Origin: Ophiodon elongatus
Lineage: Eukaryota > Chordata > Actinopteri > Perciformes > Hexagrammidae
Assembly (NCBI GenBank): GCA_016806645.1
Contig: JACSYO010000389.1
Coordinates: 1,224,001 to 1,288,000, forward strand
Reading direction: 5' to 3'
DNA length: 64,000 nt
The notes under the pieces were generated by a model. The model ran no database searches. It was not told where the DNA came from and saw only the letters and a program-made list of their open reading frames with translations. The position numbers and the translations under genes were made by a program. How positions within the stretch are numbered: position 1 is the first letter of the stretch; every line of letters begins with the position of its first letter. Positions 47,860 through 64,000 of this stretch are shown in pieces.

Positions 47860-47894
47860 AGGAGAAAAAGAAGAAGAAGAAGAAGAAGAAGAAA
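47860..47894 (+). repeat. (AAG)n microsatellite
   Basis: About ten AAG/AGG units on the plus strand. Confidence 0.9.
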
Positions 47895-48816
47895 CTGTCA
47901 GGGCTGACAGATGAAAATTACATCCAGAGTCCCACGTTTTTCAAAACACTCGGGGACTGTTATTACGCTCCACGAAATGGATACTCTGTTCAGGTTAAAC
48001 TGCAAAGAAATGAGCAGGAGTGATAGGGGTGTTAATTTGCATGGACAAACAAAACGTGTTATATAATATAGCACCAAGGCCATAAATGTGTGTTTGACTG
48101 ATATGGAAGAATCAAAGCTACCTTTGACCTCAGGAGGTCATATTCTTGGTACTGTTTGTCTATTAGCATGATATCTCAAAGATCAGTTAATGTATAAAGC
48201 TGCACAAATCAATATTTTATTTATTAAAAATGGATGAAATCACTATGTTTAATGTGAAAGGTGTGATTTGTAGAATTATCACTCGACTGATTTCCCCTCA
48301 GCTCTACGGAGCATTTTAACATCTTTCAGCTCATTGTTTTGGTTTTACTGCCCCAACTTGACTGTTTAGGTTTCGTCTCGTGGTGCTTTCAGCTGTTTTT
48401 CAGCAAAAAAAGCTCAGATAAAACCACTTAATGCTCTGCCCAGTGCTAAACAACAGACACAGGAGTTGCTGGCGTGTAAATATTGGACTTACGTTCATCA
48501 AGTGGCCAGAAACACAACTATAAAATGCTCATGTTGCTCCACGTGAGCTGGGTGTGTAATTAGGAAACGGTAAGAAAGAGAAAGGAAAAAGAAAATTCAG
48601 AAGGTGTACGGTTGTAATTTTAGAGTCTATTTCCTTTGTTTACATTAAGTGAGTTCATTTAGTTTGGAGCTTGTGGAATGTGTTTGTTACGCTTGGGATC
48701 CAGACGGGCAATCTTGGTTTTCTATTCATTCAAAACATTGCAATTAGTGGTCGTTTCAGACACAGCTGGCGGTACTTTATCTTGTTTCTGTTGGTTTAAG
48801 ACATTTATTTTCCTCA
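47895..48816 (+). other. lhfpl3 intron 1, no feature
   Basis: AT-rich, no coding or named repeat found. Confidence 0.45.
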
Positions 48817-49010
48817 TTTGTCCTACACATTTCATCCAATCTTTACCAAAGTGTGTAGATCAAATATTTTAATGATTCTGGGGCTGGGAAAGCTTTTTTA
48901 TTGACATGCTGTAAAGTTTTCCTTTGATTGACTGCCAAATTTCTGTAGTTTATTTTGCATTAACTGCCATAACTCATGAAAAAAATTAGACATGTGTTGA
49001 TTAGACATTT
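48817..49010 (+). repeat. Dispersed repeat, copy 2
   Basis: Partner of 47280-47480, same orientation, about 1.5 kb downstream, diverged by substitutions and small gaps. Confidence 0.65.
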
Positions 49011-49835
49011 ACTTGGAGGCCCCTCATATTCTCAGACAGAATATGTCCATCACCTATCTATTTTGATGCAAATTAAAAACTGCAAACACTCACGCTTGGT
49101 GGACATATATGCTGTCTGATTGCTTTCTATTCGTTTTGAATGCCTTATTTAACACTTAATTACACTTTTATTGCACTGTTCTGGACAATTGCTTTGTGGG
49201 GACAAACATCAGAGACCTCACAGGCTCTATTACCTCTTCATTAAACCATCTACGAGGAAGCTGGTTTATTGTTCATGATGTAAGAAAATTGCTCAGGGAA
49301 ATTTCTCAGCATCGCTGTTAATAAAAACTCAGAGCTGAACCACTAATTACACCCTTAATTTGCTTGCAGGAAGCAACACAGAAGTCTAAAACGTGATGTG
49401 TTCCTTCTCGGAGGCAGCCTATAGTCTGAATTTCTACAGTGTTTGCCAGAAGTATGTTTACATGTTTCATGACACCTGCCCGGTTCTCGTATGTTCAGCT
49501 GAGGCCGGAGAAAGCAACTGTGGCACTTTGGAGGTCTGTTGGCATTTTCCAGAGCTGTGTCGCCCTTTAAATTGGTGGGATGATGATGGGATAGTGTCCA
49601 GTTGCCAGAAAGAGAGAGACGGTGGCAAAGCTGATGGGGAGATAACGAGGTCTTTCCAGGAGTCTCTGCAGGATGTGGCTGTGCCGAAGTTATGAGGCTT
49701 AATAACACACCTAATCAGGTGCTAGTTATGGAGCAGCAGGAGAGCTAACAGCAGGGGATTTGGGCGGAAATGAGAGCGCTGAATGGCATGAGGCGAGGAA
49801 GATGAGTTGGTGGCAGCTCAGAGTTTGACATCACC

Positions 49836-49935
<100 letters not shown>

Positions 49936-50255
49936 AGATTTATTCAGCGAGTGTATTTCAGACGGGCTGAGTGGGAGTATCACTGATGCGACCTGCAGCC
50001 GTCGATGTTGTGTTGTTTTCCTCTTTGCAAAAGGAAATGTTCCCAGTCTGCTGTTGTATTATCCTTTTGTATTATGTATCCTTGAGGAAGCGTCACTAAA
50101 CAGCTTGCCCGCTGCACAAGGAATAAGTGACAAATCCCCCAGCAGGGGAAAGTGATAATCTCAAGGAGCATAAGCTCGTCCCAGAGGAGAACATAATACT
50201 CTCTGTTTTTCCTCCTGCCTTTTAAGTCTCATGGGAAGCTTCAGAATAACACTAA

Positions 50256-50525
50256 CTAACTTATTACGCCAAGGAGGTTATGTTTGCGGTATGTCTGTTC
50301 GTTTTTCAGCATGATTACAGAAAAACTACCGACCTAATTTTCATGAAACTTGGTGTAAGGGTGTAACAGAGGCCAAGGGAGAACCAATTAAATTCTGGAG
50401 CGGATCCGAATCATGGGGCGGACGCACTCTTTGTTTTTCACTTTCATTAATATTGCGAGAGAGGGCATTTGGCTTTGGCAGAAGTCTGCGCTCTCTCCGG
50501 GTGCCATTCTAGTTCTTCAGAGTTG
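50256..50525 (+). repeat. Dispersed repeat ('gccaaggaggttatg' family)
   Basis: The blocks gccaaggaggttatgtttg, agaaaaactaccgaccta, ttttcatgaaacttggtg, ttctggagcggatccgaatc, tttttcactttcattaatat and gtctgcgctctc match, in order, a repeat I know from many fishes. No reading frame is evident. Class not certain. Confidence 0.65.
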
Positions 50526-56910
<6,385 letters not shown>

Positions 56911-57745
56911 CTCCGGACGATTCCTTTCCTACTGGCGAAGACATGACCCACCCCTCTAAATACTCATTTCCTCGTTGTTAATACTTTGCCTTCGTTGATT
57001 GGGTTGGTTAGGTTTAGGCCTGAGGAGTGAGAGTGGTTAGGTTTAGGCCTGAGGAGTGAGATTGGTTAGGTTTAGGCCTGAGGAGTGAGAGTGGTTAGGT
57101 TTAGGCCTGAGGAGTGAGAGTGGTTAGGCCTGAGGAGTGAGATTGGTTAGGTTTAGGCCTGAGGAGTGAGAGTGGTTAGGTTTAGGCCTGAGGAGTGAGA
57201 GTGGTTAGGTTCAGGCCTGAGGAGTGAGATTGGTTAGGTTTAGGCCTGAGGAGTGAGAGTGGTTAGGTTTAGGCCTAAGGAGTGAGATTGGTTAGGTTTA
57301 GGCCTGAGGAGTGAGAGTGGTTAGGTTTAGGCCTGAGGAGTGAGAGTGGTTAGGTTCAGGCCTGAGGAGTGAGATTGGTTAGGTTTAGGCCTGAGGAGTG
57401 AGAGTGGTTAGGTTTAGGCCTGAGGAGTGAGATTGGTTAGGTTTAGGCCTGAGGAGTGAGAGTGGTTAGGTTTAGGCCTAAGGAGTGAGATTGGTTAGGT
57501 TTAGGCCTAAGGAGTGAGATTGGTTAGGTTTAGGCCTAAGGAGTGAGATTGGTTAGGTTTAGGCCTAAGGAGTGAGATTGGTTAGGTTTAGGCCTGAGGA
57601 GTGAGAGTGGTTAGGTTTAGGCCTGAGGAGTGAGAGTGGTTAGGTTTAGGCCTGAGGAGTGAGATTGGTTAGGTTTAGGGTAAGAAGCCAACCAGAGGCC
57701 CAGAAGGACGGGTCATGTCTTCGTCATGGTAGGAATAAAGCGGAG
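56911..57745. mobile_element. Element with inverted ends enclosing a minisatellite
   Basis: The left flank 56911-56953 (ctccgg…ttcct…cctac…gaagacatgaccc) and right flank 57706-57745 are imperfect inverted repeats. 'gaagacatgaccc' occurs on the left and its complement 'gggtcatgtcttc' on the right, with further matches outward (cctac/gtagg, attcc/ggaat, ctccg/cggag). Nearly everything between is the 29-bp array. This suggests a non-autonomous DNA element carrying its own minisatellite. No target duplication was identified. Confidence 0.5.
57005..57679 (+). repeat. 29-bp minisatellite, 23 copies plus a partial
   Basis: The unit is tggttaggtttaggcctg followed by aggagtgagag. Variants: final gag or gat, cctgagg or cctaagg, and gtttagg or gttcagg. 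Copy 5 lacks six bases (23 bp). Copies 17-20 are four identical cctaagg/gat units in a row. The last, partial copy runs into 'gtaagaagcc'. Confidence 0.97.
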
Positions 57746-58830
57746 GAGCCATTGTTTCAAAATGTACTAAGAATTCCGAGTAATGAATCTGTCTTTCTTT
57801 TTGTAAACTGTATTGAGTGACGTTCAAAAAGAGAGAACTTTACAGGCATAGCAACAGTAGCCTAACTAAGGCCAGCGGGGGCGGTTACATTAGGTTTAAA
57901 TAAAGGTGTGTATATCCTTGAGCCATGGTCAGATGTTTGTCCTTTGAAAAATAATAAGCATTAATAATATAATAACTCTTCTGTTCTCAATACAGAACGG
58001 AGCTGCTTCGCTCTCCGCTCAGAATATTAGATTGTAAATTTGATCCTCAATCAATTTTACGACACTCTCCTCTCCACGGACCGTCCCCAAACTAGCTTGT
58101 GTTTGACACAGAGTTAAATTTTATTTAGCTTTCCAATAAATTGAATGAGGACAGCCTAATGGCTGACGTAGTCCTGGGGAATAAAATAAAGAGTGGATTA
58201 CCCGTTTTTTTTTGCCCCCGTCTTGACTTGAAAGTCAGTCTGCTTTATGTCTTTGAAATGTGGTTTCTCTGTCTGTGTGCCATCCTCTGATCTGATGGAG
58301 GAGCGTGGTCTGTCTAGCGCTGCATTTTTAAACAGCCACTTTCATTCCCTTCATGTCTCAAATGAGGTGCATTGGGATTCCAATCGTGTAACCCGTGTTC
58401 CTGCCGAATCCATCCAGCCTTTATTTCAATCCATACCTGAAAGTGACGCACGAATGGCACGCGTAGCTTACAATATCGATACTGTGCTCAAACTTAATGA
58501 TTCTAATGATCTCCTCCTCCTCATCATCCTGATCTTACAGTTAATTTCTGTCTCTCCTTTTTTTTGAACACACAAACACCAAACTGCCTCTCATGTTATT
58601 TTAAGCCTGAGCTGCATAGATCAAGCTCCTCTTTCCACTACTATTTTTTCCTCATTTCCCATCTTTATTCTTTCCTTCTCACTCTTGTCTCTTCATCTTC
58701 AGTCGGTGCTTCATCTTCCTCACCTCTCCTGATCCCTATCATCCACGGTGAACAACAGAAACATGGTTGTCGTAGGAGATGGAGGGGAAAAGTCTTTTGT
58801 TTCCGCCCGAGTGCTGAGCTGCATACAGAG
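57746..58830 (+). other. lhfpl3 intron 1, no named feature
   Basis: No exon or repeat recognised. T-rich runs occur near 58206 and 58558. Confidence 0.4.
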
Positions 58831-58932
58831 TGGCCCCGAGTAGCCCCGAGTGGCCCCCGAGTGGCCCCGGGTGGCCCTGAGTGGCCCCCGAGTGGCCCCG
58901 AGTGGCCCCCGAGTGGCCCCAAGTGGCCCCGG
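58831..58932 (+). repeat. GC-rich short tandem repeat (gagtggcccc)n
   Basis: About nine units of 10-11 bp (gagtggccccc or gagtggcccc, with gggtggccct variants). Confidence 0.95.
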
Positions 58933-60234
58933 CCAGCGTCTAAATCTCAGGGAGTTGTTGATCTTGAGGGTGTGTTGTGCAGAGTGGAGCAGCTGAAAAC
59001 AGATGTTGCTGCCACGTTTTCTGGCTGAGGTTTCAGCACTGCAACGTACGGACAGCTCCTTGTGAGGATTACAGCGTCAGCAGGGAAGTTCGGCTTGATG
59101 CTAAATTGAATTAGCAAGAAGATATTCTTATCCTCTGTATTTTGTGTCTTTGCATTACTTGCAAGTCTAGAAAGTGTTGTTGGTAGATTGGTTTGTTCAA
59201 TATTAGGCCATGTATCAAATATTGATAGTATTTTTGTCTTAGTATTATGTAAATGAAGTTTGGGAATAAGAGCTGTAGCTACCACTGAGGACTCAGACTT
59301 TTTAAGGATCCTATTTTATAAGACTTATTCCAGTATTTATAGTTCTGCATGTATAAATTCTACTGGGGTTCGATAGTAATGGTTGCCAGGTTGCCATTAG
59401 CAATAATCTTGAGGAACTGGCAACTAACTTTTAACATAATAAATACATAGAAAATAGGTAAAGCAAAATGTGGCAAAAGTGCACCCACAAATAAACACAT
59501 TTTTGATATTGCAATATGTTGCATTAGTGATACTTTTCATGCTGCTATGATGCTTTATCTTTTCTAAACGGCTACATAGTTGAATCTTTCTAAGAAAACA
59601 TTTGTTTATTTCCTAAAAAAATATTATGAAACTATTGGACCTGTAGAATGAGAGTGTTGCTTTAACACTAAAACATTGATTTGATTTAATTAGATTTATT
59701 TGTCAGCTATGGTTTAGATTGTTGTTTTGCTCCGGTGTGCTTTACATAATGTTTGCTCACAGTAAAGGGCTGGACTGATGTTTTTCCCGTAATTATTATT
59801 AAATATTTTTTATGTACACACATGGGTACAATTATGATTTAATGTTGGCTCGTCGTTTCTTTTCATAAGCCTGATGAAGTGCTGAACAAAGCATGTTGCT
59901 CATGCCAACGGTAATAAAAGATCCGTGATAGATTTTTATTGGCTGACTGTGCATCGCAGTCCTTTCTGACTTTTGACTTTCATCCAGCTGTTCCAACACC
60001 TTGTGCTTTATGGTAAATGCTCGGCTAAATCTCATCTGCTGATGAGTTGACTGTAAATATAGAAAAGATGTTTTCCAAGGCGCACACACATTGTGTTCTT
60101 GGGAGGAATCTAAGGAGAAACTGATGTCTTTATGATTTAAATCATTTATATTCGAAGGTTGTATATTATTTTTTATTTTTTCAAATCTTCATGCAACATG
60201 TGAGTCTGTGAAACAAGGGAGGAGGGTGGGTGGG
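58933..60234 (+). other. lhfpl3 intron 1, no named feature
   Basis: AT-rich, nothing supported. Confidence 0.45.
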
Positions 60235-60283
60235 TGGGGGGGGGGGGGGTTATATGGCAGGATATGTGTTGCAAATCATGCTC

Positions 60284-60312
<29 letters not shown>
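60235..60312 (+). repeat. Poly-G run followed by (CA)n
   Basis: A poly-G run at about 60237-60249 and a (CA)n run at 60284-60311. Confidence 0.9.
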
Positions 60313-60319
<7 letters not shown>

Positions 60320-60764
60320 CAGTCCTCTGTGGAGCAGAAGGGACCAGGTCTGGTGGGGGGAGAGAGAGGTGTTTTGTCCCCATACCTTCTTGCATCTGCC
60401 AGTTTCCGCCCCCATTAACACCCATTAATATAATTTGCCATGGTCCACCTTGCTCAGCATACAGAATGAGCTCCCTGTATCTCCAACACGCCACTACACG
60501 TGCACAAAAAAAAAACACACTCGCACACCTGCGCATGCACTCACACCACATCAGTGACCGGGAGGTTTAAAGGAACATGAGTCGCACAAAGCAGACAGCT
60601 ACAGCTGGGCCTGGGAAATGCATCATGAGTGGCTTAATGCGTGGGTGTGTGTTTGTGTGTGTTTGTGTAATTACACATGTGGCGATTGGACACAGAGGTC
60701 TAGATCATGACACCTCCTCTGATTGTCCCCGGTGTCGCTGCCAACAGCTGAGGAAAGTTGTGTG

Positions 60765-60812
60765 TTTAGCGTGTGTGTGTGTGTGTGCGTGTGTGTGTGT
60801 GTGTGTGTGTTT
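60765..60812 (+). repeat. (GT)n microsatellite
   Basis: GT run with one GC interruption. Confidence 0.9.
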
Positions 60813-63800
60813 GTTTAAGAGAGAGAAATCAAGGGCATCCAAATACACGATGGGGATGTTTGAGAAACTTTTTAATGGCAAACTTATTGTCTTTCATTAT
60901 TTTCCAGAGCCCAAGGTGATGTCTTCAAATTGGTTGTATCGTCCGACCAACAATCCAAAATTGAAATTAATTGATTAAGCAGAGAATCCCCAAAATTTGA
61001 GCGACTGGAGGCAAATGTTTGGTATTTTTTATCTGATAAATGACTTCAAGAGAAACTTGATAACCTTGAACATCTTGTTTTTGCTGACTGCACTGATGTA
61101 GACGTGTACTCCAGGGTGTGCCGGTACTGTGTGACATCACCGTGAGATAGGGTAACGTGGTAAATTGGCTCCAATCAACTTTCAACACTATTATGCTCTT
61201 GTCCTTTAATCCACCTTTACTTCAGTTGATTTTCCAAACACAGTGGAACTATTTGAACTAAGAAGCAAACTAATTAATTACTGTCGAGGAATTCAAAACA
61301 CTTCATCTCTTCGGCGCGGACTTGACCAAAGAGAAAAACATGCCTGAAGTCTCTCTAGTAACGAGAGAGAGATGAAAGAGCGAGATGTAGCGCTAATCAG
61401 TAATTGACCTCCTCTTCCCTCTGCGATGGGGAGTCGTTCTCAGGAGTCCGGTGTGAACTTCAGCTCATTACTAGCCACCTCCCGCAGAGTTGGAGTACTA
61501 CCACGCTGAATGAAGCCCGCAGTTAAGAAGCTTGTTTTGAATGCGAGCTCAATTTTCAGTCGACCTAAATCATTTGAAGTGTTGAACCCAGACCCCTCGT
61601 CTGTTTTCTTCCCACGAGTCCGAATGTTATCCTGAGCTTTTAGGGTTGTGCGGGTTTGAAAACATCACTCACTTAAAGTGTTGGAAAAAGAGCTGACATG
61701 ATTCCTCATCTTCGTCTCACAGTGTCTTACATAATTTATGGCAGTGATTGTGTGCCGGCTGCTGTGGCTGCAGGGATGTTGAGATGAGGGGAATTTATTT
61801 ATCAGGAGATGAGGCTGACCCCGTTAATGTACGTTACACTGTAGCTGTGTGTCATTTGTAGTGATTGTTTGTAGCTACACGGCATTTCTGTGCCAGCCTC
61901 AAAACAATTTTTCTTTTGTCAAAGATAAAAGATTGCCCCCGGCCTACTTTAGCAAAATTTGGATGCCGTTTTGGGGATAGAGACAATTTCTGTTCGAGCT
62001 TTTTCAGCTTCGCCGATGACAACAGGAGAAAATGGCTAAAGTCAGTACATTTTGGAAAACAGGAAATAACTGTTGCAGGAAGCGTTTAGGTATAGAAGAT
62101 GAATGGATTATAATGTGATCTGTCAGTGAGAAGAATTACATTTCTTTTGTACTTTTATGCAAACATGCAAAGAGTGAGAACAGCATATTTAGCTTCAGGT
62201 CGACTTACACTTTGGCTTTCGCGGCATCAAACCCGCAGCTACTGGGAGTTTAAGCCTGAACCTCCACAGCACAGAAATGGACATTTAAAGGCATTTAGAT
62301 GAGAGTCGGTGTCTCTTTGATCTGCTGTATTGCAGAAGATTTAAGATTTGCCTTTGAGACAGCGTGCAATTCAACTTATTCTATTAATATTACAGCTGCC
62401 TGCAGGAGCAGGTTGCTTACAGGAAAGAGTGCGCTGTACTAAATCCTCTAATATGAATAAAAGGAAATCAACACCAATACTCCATGGAAGACATGGTGGA
62501 AGTTTAATGTTTAGTGAACATAAAAAAAAAAAAACATTTCCTGAAGATCAGAAGAGTCAGAAATTAAAATGAAGACACATTTTAAACTCCATTTCCACTT
62601 TCAAAGGCATGAATAGGCCTGTGTTTTAAGGTTAGAGCTTTTAGCATTAAGCAGTCATGTAAATGTACCAAATAATCGCCCCTTGTTGACAATTAGTTTT
62701 TCAATGTCATTAGAGAAATATTTTCTTGTGAATTTCACAGATTACACCCTCCGTTGCTTTCTTTCATGCTCTGTTGTCGTGCCACTGTACTCCACACTGT
62801 GTGCAAATTGAACTCAAAAGCTTGTCATGATCATGTCACTGGGATCTGACGCAGAAGAAGATAACAAAACTGGTTACGTATCGAATTTTGTATGTAATGT
62901 TTTTGTATGTTATTGTCGTTGTCAGTATATGTGAGCTGTGTTGATTTGTCACGGTGCGTGTTTATATATGAACTAAACAAACTGACCATCCCTGGAAACG
63001 TGTCAATATCTCGAGAAAAATACCAGACAATTTTGTTTTCGCCGTCGATACAGAAAACAGCAAACATCTCCCGGTGAATCGCACCGATAACATTCTTGGT
63101 TGATTTCTTTCAAGCTTTGTTTCGGTGGCGAGCTGCTTTGCATGGTGAGCCAACTTGAACTCAAAGATGCTGCTGCCACGATCACTTTAAAAAAGGAATC
63201 AGAAAATATTATAAGTTATTAGACGTACAAGCTGCGTCAAAAAACATGAAAAATGTGGTTAATAAAACAGAGTCGATTAAAGAAAAATCACTTTCTCTCC
63301 CTTACGCAACCAAACAGGGAACGTTGTGTCTAATAAAAATAACATAAAGAAATGTACTAACAACAACCCACTGCTGCTTTACACACTTTTTTTTCTCCCT
63401 TTGCTCTGAGAACATTGATCTCCAAACTCAGGAAGGCTGCAGGAAAGTCAATAGACTCAGTGCCTCCTGGGAAATGTAGGCGTAGGATATGGATTAGAGT
63501 GCTTCTACATCGATACTGGTTATTATTACAGTAGCTTATTGATGCTTATATCGGTACAACTGTGAGAGCGACGTCTGGTTGTGTTTAACTCCTGACAGAA
63601 AAACAGACATGACCCAGACGCCCATGTGGTCATCCTTCGACTGTATAAAGGTCTCTTTTGTGGCGGAGGGGTGGGAGGGGGGGGGGGGAGCAATGGGGAG
63701 TAAAGGGAAGGAGGGACACAGGTCCCTGACCTTTACGGAGATTATCCGTTTGTTTAATCTGCTACTTAGTGTGCTAACCTGACACACGCTCATGCTTGAG

Positions 63801-63825
63801 TTTATATACATGACAGGCCCCTGAA
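60813..63825 (+). other. lhfpl3 intron 1, no named feature
   Basis: No exon of lhfpl3 (expected next block: Cys-rich TM3/TM4 with a WAYIL-like segment) was found. A poly-G tract lies near 63671-63688. Confidence 0.45.
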
Positions 63826-64000
63826 TGCAGCGAAGGAATGTATCTAAGTACTGTACTTGCGTACAAGTTTGAGGTACTAGTACTTTAGTTGAGTCTTTTC
63901 CTTTTCGTGCCACTTTCTACTTCTACGCTACTTAATTTCAGAGGAAAATATTGTACTTTTTTACTACATTTATTTGACAGCGTTAATAGTTACATTATAA
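63826..64000 (+). repeat. Dispersed 'aagtac' repeat at the window edge
   Basis: 'aaggaatgtatctaagtact', 'gtacaagtttgaggtacta', 'ccactttctacttctac' and 'atttcagaggaaaatattg' are ordered blocks of a very common teleost repeat. It is cut by the window end. Relatives lie at 11350-11495 (minus) and 42016-42090. Confidence 0.7.

Noticed and set aside
57005..57679. CRISPR array or interstitial telomere repeat
   Set aside because: Units abut without unique spacers, the organism is a vertebrate, and the unit is not TTAGGG although it contains ttagg.
58564..59028. 154-codon frame including Pro/Ser/Gly repeats
   Set aside because: Driven by the gagtggcccc tandem repeat; no start context, splice sites or family match.

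Overview
The window reads as nuclear DNA of a ray-finned fish, most likely a spiny-rayed teleost. The genes are vertebrate genes with GT-AG introns. Introns and spacers are AT-rich with many CA/TG microsatellites. They also carry dispersed repeats that I recognise from teleost genomes: LINE 3' tails, short DNA-transposon relatives, and the 'gccaaggaggttatg' and 'gatatttcagt…gtggacc' families. No bacterial, phage, viral or CRISPR features were seen.

Layout. (1) 2151-16078, minus: golgb1 (giantin), 19 coding exons that join in frame to 2,969 codons. A non-coding first exon lies at 18501 to about 18600 and the 3' UTR runs toward about 470. (2) 18793-19074, plus: an unrecognised 93-residue protein divergent from golgb1, with a splice acceptor just before the ATG and a poly(A) signal at 20326. 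(3) 20332-24138: repeat-rich spacer with a 60-63 bp tandem repeat, a piggyBac-like MITE and a fragment of a SAMD3-like repeated gene family. (4) 24139-26823, plus: a guanylate-cyclase-activating protein, most like fish GCAP3 (guca1c), complete in four exons. (5) 28848-36506, minus: orc5, complete in 14 exons (445 aa). (6) 38261 onward, plus: exon 1 of lhfpl3 (LHFPL tetraspan). All DNA from 38697 to the window end appears to be its first intron, because no further exon was found.

orc5 and lhfpl3 are head-to-head neighbours, as on human 7q22. golgb1 and guca1c both have human counterparts on 3q13, so the window joins two blocks that are separate in human. The genes are ordinary cellular genes (Golgi tether, photoreceptor Ca2+ sensor, replication origin recognition, membrane protein) and do not form one pathway.

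The points most worth a second look are the small divergent gene with an internal TTVF repeat, the 29-bp minisatellite lying between inverted repeats at 56.9-57.7 kb, CA tracts placed just after two orc5 splice donors, and a piggyBac-like element inserted in a repeat whose uninterrupted relative is also in the window. Exon boundaries were read by eye from splice signals, reading-frame closure and remembered family similarity. No database search was run.
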